Shown in pieces: positions 23,420 through 41,082 of a DNA stretch of 64,000 nucleotides; the stretch's first letter is position 1; the number at the start of each line of letters is the position of its first letter. The notes beneath the pieces were generated by a model that saw only the letters and a program-made list of their open reading frames with translations, made no database searches and had not been told where the DNA came from. This stretch comes from Galeopsis tetrahit (taxonomy: Eukaryota; Streptophyta; Magnoliopsida; Lamiales; Lamiaceae). The position numbers and the translations under genes are program-made. The stretch is from NCBI GenBank assembly GCA_963675135.1, contig OY776129.1, forward strand, positions 7,613,201-7,677,200. Reading direction: 5' to 3'.

Positions 23420-25039
23420 TGATTCACGTGTTATACAACACTAAAATAAACAACCGCAAGTGTACGGCGTCTATCATAGCGTGATAAACACGAGGTCGAT
23501 CCCACAGGGAGGCTTAGCATAAAAGGGTAGTTTGTTAATTGAGTTCTAAGTAGACGTGATCGAATAGATTGAATGTTGAATTACCCCTAAGATTGCCTAA
23601 CAATGTGTCACAAATAGACAACGAAAGAGTAAATAAGAAATCGATCAAATAGCATACGAATCAAGAAACGAAAGTAAAATGGATGAAGACTCAAAGAAAG
23701 AAAGTGGGTTCCAAGGCAATTGTAACACCTAGATATCCGTTTGTGAATGTTATCTCGTTTAAATGGACATTAAGGTTATCTCATATAGGGTGATCACACA
23801 AGAAGAACTAATCGATCTCTCGATATAACTAATCCAAAGGCGCAATGCAACATAGACTCGTATCTCTACATCACAAACGTTACACCGCCTAAAATAACTC
23901 CTAAGATAATTTAATTCCCTCTCCGATAATTAATCCTCTCTCGAGATCATAATAATACCGGGTTGCATGCTTGCATACGATTAAATGGAATAAATCTCTC
24001 GATATTGCCCCAATTAACAATGAATTAAGCAAATCATCATGACCAATAACAACATGCTTTGCAATGGATAATTAAGCATACAAATAAGAGGTAAACACCA
24101 ATTAAAGCAAGAAATTCATCATAAACTTCAATCCAAGTATCTACAATGCCTTAGAACCACAAAGTTTTTAGCTAATCAAATACATACTCAAATTACAAAA
24201 TCCAAATGAAATACTAAATAAAAAGAAAGAGAACAAGGAAGCTTAGTCTAGATTGTGGTAGGGAATGGAATTCCCAAGCTAATGTCTCCTCTCTTGCATG
24301 AATTGGTGAAGAGATGAAGAAGATATGGCCAAAACACCTCCAAATATGTGTGACTATGTGTGGGAATTGAGAAATTGGGGGAAGATGGATTGGATTTCAA
24401 GAAAGAGGGTTTATATAGTGTTGGGGTAGGGTTTGGATGGCAAAATTGCAAGTTGGCCCCTAAAAAATGGAGAAAATACAAGTTTGGCACCGAAAATAGG
24501 GTGGCCCGGCCGGGTGGGGAAGTGGCCCGGCCGGGCGGAGTGTTGGTCGACCAAGATGAGAAACAGGGGCTCGGCGGCCCGGCCGGGCCATAACTTCGAC
24601 TCTTGGCAAAATCTGGCATTTGACCGCCCGGCCGGGCGAGTGGTGCCACCCGGCCGGGCCGAACCTTCGTATCTTGGCCAAAAAGCTGTTCTCGGCCGCC
24701 CGGCCGGGCCAACTTTTCGTATTGGCTCCCATAACTTCGTTTTCGTCCTCCAACTTCGTCCCTCCGTATCTTGAGCTTCCGACCTCCGATTGACTCGATT
24801 ATTTTTGCTATTCCACTCCATTTTTCGAGCCGGATTCAATGGTGCACTCCTCTTCCTGATCCAGTAAAGTGTGGTTGGTGTTTTGCTCTAAATTCCATCG
24901 TATTTCCTATAAAATCGACAAAACACAACCTTTCTCTCATTTTGGCTCAAACAATCATAATCAATGCATAAATCAATGAAATCCACATTAAAATATGCTT
25001 CACATGTGCCTCTAAAACGTGTAAATTCCACCCGAATCA
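23420..25039 (-). repeat. LTR (3' LTR in element orientation)
   Basis: 1620 bases, starting TGATTCACGTG and ending CCCGAATCA on the + strand. It contains six copies of the palindrome CCCGGCCGGG (24505, 24526, 24578, 24627, 24649, 24699). Open frames across the GC-rich part on both strands come from these palindromes and are not genes. Confidence 0.93.
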
Positions 25040-25053
25040 AACTCTCCCAAACT
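25040..25053 (-). other. Polypurine tract
   Basis: On the minus strand AAGTTTGGGAGAGT directly precedes the LTR start TGATTCGGG. This is the expected place and composition for the plus-strand DNA primer of the element. Confidence 0.7.
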
Positions 25054-26895
25054 TAAAATGTTGTTTGTCCTCAAACAACTAAGCACTTAAAGCAATGAGG
25101 GTGGAATGATCACAATGGAATATTCAATGCAAATCACACATGCAAAGTAGAGTATAGTGATATCTCTTTCTCGAAGTGCATTTCTCAATGAAGATCATAT
25201 GCTCATTATTGCAATTCACATTCATGAATCGAAGAATGCATAAATACACAACACATTGTGAATGGGAAACATAATCCAAATGCTCAAGTCCTCTACTCAC
25301 ATGACAAAGTGTTTCTCTCAAACACACAAACAAATTGAGGATATTAATGCACTCATCAACCAAGTTATGCTATGCAATCACCATATGCTTGCCCAACTTC
25401 TACTTTTCACAACACTCAAATGCTCAACAATGTGATCAATAGGACTTAATCAAGGATGTAACATTGGCTCTTTGGTCAAGGTAGGGTAAATTTGGATGAA
25501 GTAACTCATAAACTAGTGGAGAGCGAGAGATAAAGACGCATAGACACATCTCAAAAACTTCTCAAGATAAAGTTACAATTGCGCGGATTGCAACTCAAAA
25601 ACTCTAACTTACACAATTTATTTGTTCTCTTTTAAGCACATTCTACACCACCAAAAATCATTGAACACTTTTTTTTTTTCAAGCTTTTGGGGCTCTTTGT
25701 CCCTCTTTTCTTTTCCTTGATTTTCTTTTTCATCTTTCTCTTTTTTTTTTCAACTTTTCCACTTTCTCCTTTCACCAAAGATATTCATTCAAGCACATGT
25801 TTTCCACTTTGTCTTTTATCCTCCACTAGATGTAGGTATCAAAGGCTCAAAAAGGCTAAGTGGTTAACATTGTAGTTTGCCAAGAAAATGAGGGATTAAG
25901 CTCAAGGGGCTAACTACGGAATATTACTTCGGTTTTGGGAAATTTTGGCTAAGTGACTCTTTTAGAACAAGATGGCCTATATCACATCACAAAGTTTCAC
26001 ACAATCATGCTTCCAAACAAGAACTTAGGCAAGTTCTAGGATTACTAGCAATAACCTAGTCCACTCTCAAATGAACCTACCGGATTACATGTTCGATTTA
26101 AGGCTCAATTCTCACCGGTTTATTCAATAGAACTCTCACATTCATCAAATGTTCCCAAACAACAACACATCATGCATCCATGCTATCAAAGCTCACAAAT
26201 ATGAACACAACATGATACCATATTCCAACACCAATCATGCATACATTCAAAACAAATAGACATCACCACAACTACTCAACAATGGATTCCAATGACTATT
26301 CATGCTCACATTTCACCAAAGATCCACTACCCAATATATGATCAAAACCAACTTAAACAATATAATCATGTGAAAGCCAAATGTGCGCCGGTGCAAAATG
26401 TGACACAAGTAGAATGACGAACCGGTGCAAGGGTAACAACTTAGTAGAAAAGTAAAAGAAAAAATAACTCCCCCAAACTTAGAATTTTACTATGTATAAA
26501 TTCTAAGTTTGGGGCTACAAGTTGTTACCTCCCTCCTTGCACATCCAATGCTTCTTCAAAGATCACCATTGCAACACTTGCTTCCCCTCTCCAAAGTTGG
26601 TTTTGCTTTCTTCTCCATTCTTCAAGATGTGATATCCATAGTACTCTTCATCCATACCTACAAAATAAACCAAGCTATCAAAACTACTAAAGCAATAAAA
26701 ACATGAAAGCAATAAAACCTTGGGTTGCCTCCCAAGAAGCGCTATTTTTAACGTCCTATGCCGGACGGTTCTTCCTTGAGGGGAATATCAAGTTACCCCC
26801 TTGTCATCCTTGCCCTTAACCTTCTTGGCCCAAGCAACCTTCTTAAACCCATTCAAACATCCACAAGCTAGCCCATCCGGCTCTTCAATCATGTC
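25054..26895. other. Non-coding interior of the retrotransposon
   Basis: About 1.8 kb where the pol genes of a complete element would lie; no pol motifs are seen. It is AT-rich with pyrimidine tracts (25666-25790). A perfect 17-bp inverted repeat with a 10-base loop (26471-26487 and 26498-26514) carries the AAGTTTGGGG purine motif, which may act as an extra polypurine tract. Confidence 0.6.
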
Positions 26896-29491
26896 CTAAG
26901 AGGTTGATGCCTCATTCACCCCCAAGTTTGTATAAGTAACTTTTCTTGCTTTGGGGGAGTTTTCTTTAAAAACTCCCCCAAACTTGGCCTTCTTGCCCAT
27001 CTTCAACTCATTCTCTTCCACTTGGGGGTCCTCTTTCACAACATTGACCTTCAAATCTTCTCCTACCTCCTCTTTCATTGGCATTGGAGGGTGATCTCCT
27101 CTAGAATACCCATACTCTCCATCTTCATCATTCCGGACTTTGATAGCTCTATAGATGTTGAACACGACTTTTTCATCATTCACTTGAAGTTCTAGCTCTC
27201 CTTTCTTTACATCAATGATAGCCCCACCGGTTGCCAAGAATGGCCTTCCCAAGATCAATGGAATATACTTATTTTCCTCCATATCCAACACCACAAAGTC
27301 CACCGGGAATATAAACTTATCAACCTTAACCAACACATCTTCCACTATACCCAAAGGGTATGTCACGGATCTATCCGCCAATATAAGGCTCATTGTGGTT
27401 GGTGTAAGCTTTCCCAAACCAAGAGATTTGCATATAGACAAAGGCATGAGATTAATGCTCGCTCCCAAATCACACAAGGCTTGAAATGTACCTCCATCCC
27501 CGATGACACATGGTAAAGTGAAAGATCTGGGGTCTCTAAGTTTTTGAGGTAGCTTGGCTTGGATAATCGAGCTACACTCCTTGGTCAAATGCACCGTTTC
27601 ATACTCCACCATCTTCCTTTTGTTAGACATGATCTCCTTCAAGAATTTGGAGTAGTGGGGCATTTGCTCAAGTGCTTCGACAAAGGGAATGTTGATGTGA
27701 ATCTTCTTGAACATTTCCACAAACTTGGCAAACTTGTGATCCAAACCCTTTTTCTTCAATCTTTGAGGGTATGGAAGAGGTACCTCATTTTTGCTTTTGT
27801 CTTGAGGAGGGATTGCCTCCTCACTCTTCTTCTCCCCTTCCTTTTCTTCTTTCTCTTTCACTAGGCCATCTCTTTTGTCAACACCCTCGGGTGCCATTAC
27901 CACTTCCTCCTCTAACGACATCTTGGGCCCTTCGTAGCTTGTCCCACTTCTTAACCTTATGGCTTTGCATTGCTCCTTGGGATTTAGCTCCGTGTTAGAG
28001 GGGAATTGCCCCGGAACGTGTTGCTTTCCAATGATGTTAGCAAGTTGACCTATTTGCTTTTCTATGGCCTTCACGTTGTTTGCCACATTCTTGATCATTT
28101 CACCATGCTCATCAATTCTTTGCCAAGTTTTGGTTGCATTATCCCTAGTCTCTCTCATGAAGTTTTTGGTTTCCCCCATAAATGCTCCAAACATCTCTTC
28201 CAAGGATAACTTTGATGGGGATTCCACAATTGCACCATCTCTTACATTGAAATTCGGAGGTGGTATGATGGTGTTCCTTGTGTTGGCATAAGAGAAGTTC
28301 TCATGTTGCCTCAACCCGGGATGGTAATGATTTGGATTAGGGGGATTTTGCCTCTCGTTCCAACCTCTTTCTCGAAAATGACGGTCCCTTTGATTGTTCA
28401 TATAGTGGGCCTCTTCATATTGATCTTCACTAGGTCCCATTAATGACTTGGCCGCCATCATCGAAGTCAATTTATCCACCTTGTTGGATAAAGTAGCAAA
28501 ATCGTCCGATTCTCTTGTGGAAGCAGCTTTCCGGGTTTGCCTTCTCTTGGATGGCCATTGGTTCCCGTTCTTTGCCATCTCTTCCAATAACACATAACCC
28601 TCTTCCGTTGTCTTCCCCATTCCCCAACAAAGAACCTCCACCGGCCGAGGCATCTACCATCCCTCTCGTACGATGGTCCATCACGTTGTAGAAATAACAA
28701 ATCAATTGATCCCTTGAAAATCCATGTTGAGGACAACTTCTTATGAGATCCTTGAAGCGCTCCCAAGCCTCGGCTAATGACTCATCGTCGTCTTGCATAA
28801 AAGAAGAAATCTCTCCTCGTATCTTGATGGTCTTGCTTGGAGGAAAGTACTTCATAAGGAAGGCATCTACAAGGTCGGCCCAATTTTCGATCGTCCTTAG
28901 ATCAAGAGACATATACCATTGTTTTGCACGATCACGGAGGGAAAATGGGAACAATTGGAGACGGATGTAGTCTTGAGGAACACGGTTGATCTTAACCGTT
29001 CCACTTATCTCTAAGAATTGAGATAAATGGAGGTTAGGATCCTCCTTCGACAACCCTCCGAATTGGTTGTTTTGGACCATCATGATTAGCGCCGGTTTGA
29101 GCTCAAAGTTATGAGTGTCTACGGGTTCCCTACCCGCTCCTCCATATGGTCTTGGGATGGGACGGAAGTGGTCTCTCAAGACTCTTTGATTCCCGTTTTC
29201 CTCATTCCCCCGTTGCTCTCCATCTCCTTCCATATTGACATTCTCTTCCATCCTCCGGTTGAGGTTATCTCTCAAGCCTCCTTGTGGTCGATTACCACCA
29301 TTCCCATTAGGCTCTACTATGCCTCCAATATCCTCTTGATTTCTTTCTTCTTCCACAATCGGATTCTCCCTTCGATTCATCTCTTCTAATTCAATCCTTC
29401 TTCTTTCGGCGTTTTGTCTTCGACAACGAGCTTCGATTTCCGGGTCTAGAGGTAGCAAAACTTGTTGATCTCTCCTAGCTCGGGTGATCAT
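26896..29491 (-). CDS. Retrotransposon gag and aspartic protease, frameshifted
   Basis: Two overlapping minus-strand frames. The upstream one (29491-28472) starts MITRARRDQQ, has an Arg/Glu-rich N-terminus and the gag core (AKQWYMSLDLRTIENWADL, then FSRDQLICYFYN). The downstream one (28653-26896) continues gag (KTTEEGYVLLEEMAKNG) and contains a retropepsin-like segment with DLGASINLMP (27471-27442). Here Leu takes the place of Ser/Thr in the usual D-S/T-G, as often seen in plant Ty3 elements; LILGRPFL follows. Continuity of the family sequence breaks near 28620-28645 by one surplus base, so the protein is split by a mutation or, less likely, programmed frameshifting. No CCHC knuckle is obvious. 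Confidence 0.85.
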
Positions 29492-29647
29492 ATGCCATGT
29501 CTAGACAAAAGTTCAAAAGAAAGTAAGAATCACAAGTGAAATCAAGGTAAAACACACAAATATTTTTGGATTTTTAAGAAATAAGGAAAGCAAGTAAAAT
29601 GTCTAAACTAAAACTCTATTAACCTACACTCTAGAGCTATAAAAACC

Positions 29648-29665
29648 TCCCCGGCAACGGCGCCA
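29648..29665 (-). other. Primer-binding site (tRNA-Asp type)
   Basis: On the minus strand TGGCGCCGTTGCCGGGGA lies six bases inside the 5' LTR. It is complementary to the 3' end of plant tRNA-Asp, as in Athila/Tat-type elements, and fixes the element's orientation. Confidence 0.88.
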
Positions 29666-29671
29666 TAAAAT

Positions 29672-31313
29672 TGATTCACGTGTTATACAACATTAAAATA
29701 AACAACCGCAAGTGTACGACGTCTATCATAGCGTGATAAGCACGAGGTCGATCCCACAGGGAGGCTTAGCGTAAAAGGGTAGTTTGTTAATTGAGTTCTA
29801 AGTAGACGTGATCGAATAGATTGAATGTTGAATTACCCCTAAGATTGCCTAACAATGTGTCACAAATAGACAACGAAAGAGTAAATAAGAAATCGATCAA
29901 ATAGCATACGAATCAAGAAACGAAAGTAAAATGGATGAAGACTCAAAGAAAGAAAGTGGGTTCCAAGGCAATTGTAACACCTAGATATCCGTTTGTGAAT
30001 GTTATCTCGTTTAAATGGACATTAAGGTTATCTCATATAGGGTGATCACACAAGAAGAACTAATCGATCTCTCGATATAACTAATCCAAAGGCGCAATGC
30101 AACATAGACTCGTATCTCTACATCACAAACGTTACACCGCCTAAAATAACTCCTAAGATCATTTAATTCCCTCTCCGATAATTAATCCTCTCTCGAGATC
30201 ATAATAATACCGGGTTGCATGCTTGCATACGATTAAATGGAATAAATCTCTCGATATTGCCCCAATTAACAATGAATTAAGCAAATCATCATGACCAATA
30301 ACAACATGCTTTGCAATGGATAATTAAGCATACAAATAAGAGGTAAACACCAATTAAAGCAAGAAATTCATCATAAACTTCAATCCAAGTATCTACAATG
30401 CCTTAGAACCACAAAGTTTTTAGCTAATCAAATACATACTCAAATTACAAAATCCAAATGAAATACTAAATAAAAAGAAAGAGAACAAGGAAGCTTAGTC
30501 TAGATTGTGGTAGGGAATGGAATTCCCAAGCTAATGTCTCCTCTCTTGCATGAATTGGTGAAGAGATGAAGAAGATATGGCCAAAACACCTCCAAATATG
30601 TGTGACTATGTGTGGGAATTGAGAAATTGGGGGAAGATGGATTGGATTTCAAGAAAGAGGGTTTATATAGTGTTGGGGTAGGGTTTGGATGGCAAAATTG
30701 CAAGTTGGCCCCTAAAAAATGGAGAAAATACAAGTTTGGCACCGAAAATAGGGTGGCCCGGCCGGGTGGGGAAGTGGCCCGGCCGGGCGGAGTGTTGGTC
30801 GACCAAGATGAGAAACAGGGGCTCGGCGGCCCGGCCGGGCCATAACTTCGACTCTTGGCAAAATCTGGCATTTGACCGCCCGGCCGGGCGAGTGGTGCCA
30901 CCCGGCCGGGCCGAACCTTCGTATCTTGGCCAAAAAGTTGTTCTCGGCCGCCCGGCCGGGCGGGTAATGTGGCCCGGCCGGGCCAACTTTTCGTATTGGC
31001 TCCCATAACTTCGTTTTCGTCCTCCAACTTCGTCCCTCCGTATCTTGAGCTTCCGACCTCCGATTGACTCGATTCTTTTTGCTATTCCACTCCATTTTTC
31101 GAGCTGGATCCAATGGTGCACTCCTCTTCCTGATCCAGTAAAGTGTGGTTGGTGTTTTGCTCTAAATTCCATCGTATTTCCTATAAAATCGACAAAACAC
31201 AACCTTTCTCTCATTTTGGCTCAAACAATCATAATCAATGCATAAATCAATGAAATCTACATTAAAATATGCTTCACATGTGCCTCTAAAACGTGTAAAT
31301 TCCACCCGAATCA
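29672..31313 (-). repeat. LTR (5' LTR in element orientation)
   Basis: 1642 bases, nearly identical to 23420-25039. It has seven CCCGGCCGGG palindromes (30757, 30778, 30830, 30879, 30901, 30951, 30973). The extra one comes with the 22-base length difference between the LTRs. The element's promoter should be here but was not pinpointed. Confidence 0.93.
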
Positions 31314-32485
31314 TCTTCCCACCTATAAATGAAACTGAATTCAGTAATACCACAAATAATATCCAGTAATACCAGAGCTTATATCCAATAATACCATATG
31401 TCTAATAATACAAAAAACAACAATTCTAATAACTCCAATTAAACACTGTCAAATTGTGAAAAAATCACCTTCTTCTTCGCCGTGAGTATTTTTCCTATTG
31501 AAATTATCACAATGTTCATGACGTTATGCATATTTCAATGATATTTCTCTATCACCAATAGAATAATTTCATAAAAATTAGAGTAAGAAGAAGAAACTAA
31601 TTGAAATTAGGGATAAAACACAGATTGTGTATATTTGTTCTTAACTGTGTATTGCGAAATTAGGGATTTAAACACACAACCGCCGCCGCAACAGCAGGAC
31701 CGGCAGCGGCGGCGGCGAGAAACCGTCGACGATGGGGCGACAATAATCGGCGGCGATGTGCGACAGAAAGCAGCGGTGATGGTGGACTGTCTTTCACGCT
31801 CTGTTTATTTATTATTATTATTTTTTAATTTAATTTTTTATTGTTTGGGCCTTTGACCCGGTTCTAACCCACCCTTAATCCATATTCCATTTTTGTGATG
31901 TAAGTATGACCCTTATGTGAAAGTGGGTGGTTTGAATCGGTGAGGTTGTAATTTTTTTTTAATATAATAAAAAAAGTTTTTAAAAAACCAGGGTGGGGTA
32001 TAGCCCTCCTTAGCCCCTACATAGATCCGGCCTTGTACCCAACCATCTCCCTTTTTAGATTTGCATATTGTATCCCACTTAAACCAAGTCAGTTTTTTTG
32101 AACTCTCGCCACCCCCACCCTAAGGAACTTACGTTGCATTGTAAGATACAATTTACTATATATATTCGTAAGATACAATTTACTATTATATTAAATTGTT
32201 GAAAAATTATATGAAAATAACATTCCTACTTTTAAATACTAGGTGCTAATATCGGGCTATTTGTTAGATACAGTTTGAGAAAATTGCAGATGTTCCATTA
32301 ACCATAAGTACATTGATTTTTTGTTATATAATATTTAGATTTAGTCCCATATAAAATAGGTTTTGCAAACTTAGTTTCATACGAAATAGATTTTGTAAAC
32401 TTGATTCCACACGAAATAAATCTTAAAAACTTGATCCCAAACGATAGTAATGATTAAATATTAATTAATATATAATAATATATGT
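31314..32485. other. Intergenic DNA with a small CG-rich island
   Basis: 31678-31800 is a CGG/GCC-rich patch in otherwise AT-rich DNA. Its frame does not extend into a recognisable protein. 32290-32450 contains diverged short repeats (ACGAAATAGATTTTGTAAAC type) that recur near 32880-32950, on the far side of the MITE. No gene. Confidence 0.4.
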
Positions 32486-32487
32486 TA

Positions 32488-32866
32488 CTCCCTCCATTTT
32501 TTAATAAATGTCATTTTAGCTCGAACCCAGGACCTAAGGCCTAGGTAGTGGTGCTCTAACCACTTGAGCTATCCCACTTTGTCCTATATTAGACTTCATT
32601 AATTATACTAATTTCAATATAATAAATTTTGTTTGATAAAGAATGTGGTCAAGAATGTAGTTAGTATTTAATTTAATTTATTAGTTAGTATTAATAAATT
32701 AAATTAATTTTGGTATAAACAATTTTCGTGGAATTTAATTATGAAAAATATTTATGGTAAATGAATAAGGGTAAAATAGTCAAAATTAAAGAAAAAACAC
32801 TAGAATGACACTTATTTTAAAATTAATTAAAAAGTCAAAGTGACACTTGATAAAAGATGGAGGGAG
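32488..32866. mobile_element. Stowaway MITE split by a SINE
   Basis: Ends CTCCCTCCATTTTTTA and TAAAAGATGGAGGGAG are inverted repeats, flanked by TA (32486-32487 and 32867-32868). The interior contains a reversed SINE fragment at 32520-32583. The 379-base length includes that insert. Confidence 0.8.
32520..32583 (-). mobile_element. Truncated SINE copy nested in Stowaway
   Basis: Reverse-orientation copy of the SINE at 9138-9264 covering its head: start GACAAAGTGGG, box A region and box B (GGGTTCGAGC). It lacks the 3' half and A tail. No target duplication is evident. Confidence 0.8.
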
Positions 32867-32868
32867 TA

Positions 32869-34754
32869 ATAAATTATAAAATCTAAATAGATTTTACAAA
32901 CTTAATCTCATACGAAATATTTGTTACAAACTTGATCCCAAACGATAGTAATAATTAAATATTAATTAATATATAATAATTAATATTAATAAATATATAA
33001 AATCTAAATAGATTTTATAATTTATTAACATATATATATATATACTACCCCATATTACTAATCGTACGTGTGTATATATATATATATATAATATTTTTAG
33101 TTGTTAAATTAATTAATTTATATATATATATATTAATTATTAGATTAATTTTATATATTTCATGTGTTATAAGTATTAGTTGTTGAAATTATAAATTAAT
33201 TATAGGATGAAACTATAAAAATTACTATTATTTCTTATTATTACTTCAAGCTTTAATACTATAGTAATTTACAAGAGATAAAATAAAATCTACTTTGAAT
33301 ATGTAAAGTTATTTACGTATGTTACTATTTAGAATGAAGATTTGACAATTTTATTTTATTGTAACGGGGCTTGCATATATATTTAGGAAACCGATCGACC
33401 CATATACTAATTCTGAATTCTTTTAAATCTTTCTCATATACTAATTCTGAATTATTTCATTTATGGGTTTTTAAATCTAATTCAATATCAATTTTTTTTC
33501 TTTTAATCTTTTTCTATATTTTATCTATAAAAGTAAATAAAATTACAAACATATACATTTAAAAAAAATTATACTAAATTTTATTAAGAGGTCTAAATCC
33601 ATTGATATATCAGTCTCCATTCCACTATTAAGAGGTCACCCTTTATGGGTATTCACCAAAATGCTTTCTTTTGGTCCTATGCTACATTGCTACAGGTCCA
33701 GTTCAACAAATTTTGTGTCAATTAAAACAGTTACTGTACCAAGCAAGAGATAGAATGAGCTAATAAACATCGCATTGATAGAGTGTTTCAGGTTGGAAAT
33801 TGGTATATCTGAAACTACGCCCAAATCGACAACTTCCCTTGCACATTTGTTGTTTTTACAGTAAACAACCCGAGCCAAACCCTCTTGCTCTTTCAGTTTA
33901 TGGGAAATGATTCTTCAAAGTAGTAGTAGCTGCTGATCGTGTATGAAGCAAGCTTTCTCTACTTGTCACATGGATAACGACTTTAATAGGGGTTGCTTTC
34001 CCCATCCCACAATTACTTTCACACTTTTCTTTTCGAAACGTCCCACAATAACTTTCACACCCTTAAAATGGAAAATTCTTTATAAACTACACCCTCTTGA
34101 CCAGAACAAGGATAAAGCAACAATAACTTATTCCATAAATTAACACACATTAAAATTGAGAATAATGTAGCAATAACCTGTTCCATATACCAATTTATAG
34201 CTTAGCAGAACTAGTCACGAGCTAAGCCTTTTCATCCTCTCATACATATATAGTACAATATCATCTAATCTAATAGCTTAAATAAATCTTATTCAAAATT
34301 CAAACTCTTCAAAGAATTTGATTAACCATAGAAAATTATGCACGTCACTTCAAATAGGACAATAAAAGGTATGATGTTTAAAAGAAAATAAATCTAAAAC
34401 CATAACATCACAGACCCGAGTTAAGAGGACGAATTAAAACCTTGTTTGGAAAAACACGATACCTCAACTTTTTTATGTTATAACACTCGAAAATGGGCAG
34501 GAAGTTATCCTAAGGGGATGTTTTGGTTTTGTTTCAATTTTAAAAATGAGTTTTAAGATCCTACCCCAGCTTTCACCGGAAAAAAAAAAATTGTAAAAAG
34601 CGCAACAGCGTGGTTAGTTAACCTAAATCTCGCTAATTGAGAAACACGATTTTAGTTAAATAGAAATACAAGAAACGCAACAGCGTGGTCCAGATTCCCC
34701 CATTCGCGCGTTTATCCAAAACTCTTGAAACTCTCAGCCTCAGCCGCTTGAAGG
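32869..34754. other. Intergenic DNA upstream of APG3
   Basis: AT-rich with TATATA runs (33034-33138). A minus-strand open stretch at 33878-33690 (LARVVYCKNNKCAREVVDLG, then a hydrophobic tail) resembles a coding fragment but was not assigned. 34005-34130 is a fragment of the CAATTACTTTCACAC MITE family. 34560-34754 should contain the APG3 promoter; no clear TATA box stands out. Confidence 0.4.
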
Positions 34755-40200
<5,446 letters not shown>

Positions 40201-40917
40201 TTGTCTTGTTGCTTTACGTCTCACTCAATGTTCTTCGTATGCAAGGTTCGGAGTATGCTCACCAAGCCGATTATGTTGTCTCATTTGCCACCGTCAGGTT
40301 TAGTTATACGGTATACGCAATCACCATGATCTCTCTCTGTAATAACTCTCAATTCTTTGTTCAATTGCAAAATATTTATGCAAACGCAATCCCAAAATGC
40401 AGCTTAGATTTCTAAAATTTGAGTTTGAATGGTTTTTGGGTATGCAGATGTTTATTGTGTTGTACTATTTAAAAAAAATGGAGTTATGCTTGTTTAATTC
40501 AATGGTAGTGAAACTTTTATTTCCAATCTAATCTTCCAAGCATTTTTTCTATTTCCTTTTCTATAAACACCAATTGTAACCTCAAAAATTCAATTAAAAA
40601 TGCTGAAAATTAGAATTAAAATGAAAATATAAAACAATGATACCATGTATATCGATTTTAAAATCTAAATTATTTAATACAATCTATATAGATAATATGA
40701 ATGCACATGAAATGAATGGTAAATGTTATGGGAGTATGAAAGCTAATTCAATTGAATTAGGTCAAATGTTAATCAAATATATTAAATTGAATAAATTTTC
40801 AGAACAAAGTAGTAATATATTTTCGATATACTTTCAAATCTTAAAAAAGAGAGAGAAAAAGATGCGCACACACGTCGTTATATACTTATATTACTCATGC
40901 TATACTTTATACTATAT
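40201..40917. other. APG3 3' untranslated region and AT-rich intergenic DNA
   Basis: The first 250 bases probably form the 3' untranslated region; AATAA-like signals are frequent but none is decisive. The remainder is AT-rich without genes. Confidence 0.45.
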
Positions 40918-41082
40918 ATTTTTTTTTTTTGTTACAAGTTAAATACCCATCCTTTTTTCCCCTCCCCATGACTCGAACCCAGGATCTAAGACCTAGGTAC
41001 TTTTTCCCCTCCCCATGACTCGAACCCAGGACCTAAGACCTAGGTAGTGGTGCTCTAACCACTTGAACTATCCCACTTTGTC
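40918..41082 (-). mobile_element. SINE with internal 47-bp tandem duplication
   Basis: Reverse-orientation copy of the 9138 SINE. Perfect 14-bp target duplications ACTTTATACTATAT (40904-40917 and 41083-41096) define the ends. A 47-base segment containing box B is present twice in tandem (40954-41000 and 41001-41047), differing at two positions. Confidence 0.93.

Larger units (their letters stand above)
23420..31313 (-). mobile_element. LTR retrotransposon with gag-protease only (TR-GAG-like), minus strand
   Basis: Two LTRs (23420-25039 and 29672-31313) bound a 4.6-kb interior. On the minus strand the primer-binding site, gag and protease, a long non-coding tail and the polypurine tract follow in order. 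No reverse transcriptase, RNase H or integrase motif is present, so the element cannot move by itself. The primer site (complement of a tRNA-Asp 3' end) is of the kind seen in Ty3 Athila/Tat-type plant elements. Setting the ends one base inward gives a perfect 5-bp target duplication ATCTT (23416-23420 and 31313-31317). The LTRs differ by roughly ten substitutions and one 22-base indel, so insertion is recent. Confidence 0.9.

Noticed and set aside
24248..24839. Overlapping open frames of up to 154 codons on both strands in the left LTR
   Set aside because: They lie inside an LTR, are copied in the right LTR (30500-31214), and consist of Arg-Pro-Gly repeats from the CCCGGCCGGG palindromes.
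25040..26895. Hidden reverse transcriptase or integrase
   Set aside because: No YXDD, RNase H or HHCC/DDE motif on the minus strand; the region is too short and lacks open frames.
27215..28291. Plus-strand open frames across the retrotransposon
   Set aside because: Antisense shadows of the gag-protease frames, which have recognisable motifs.
30500..31214. Same overlapping frames (175-183 codons) in the right LTR
   Set aside because: LTR duplicate of the above; no domain and no conserved start.
33690..33878. 62-codon minus-strand gene
   Set aside because: Has a coding look but no start context, no neighbours in frame and no recognised family; kept only as a note in the intergenic entry.
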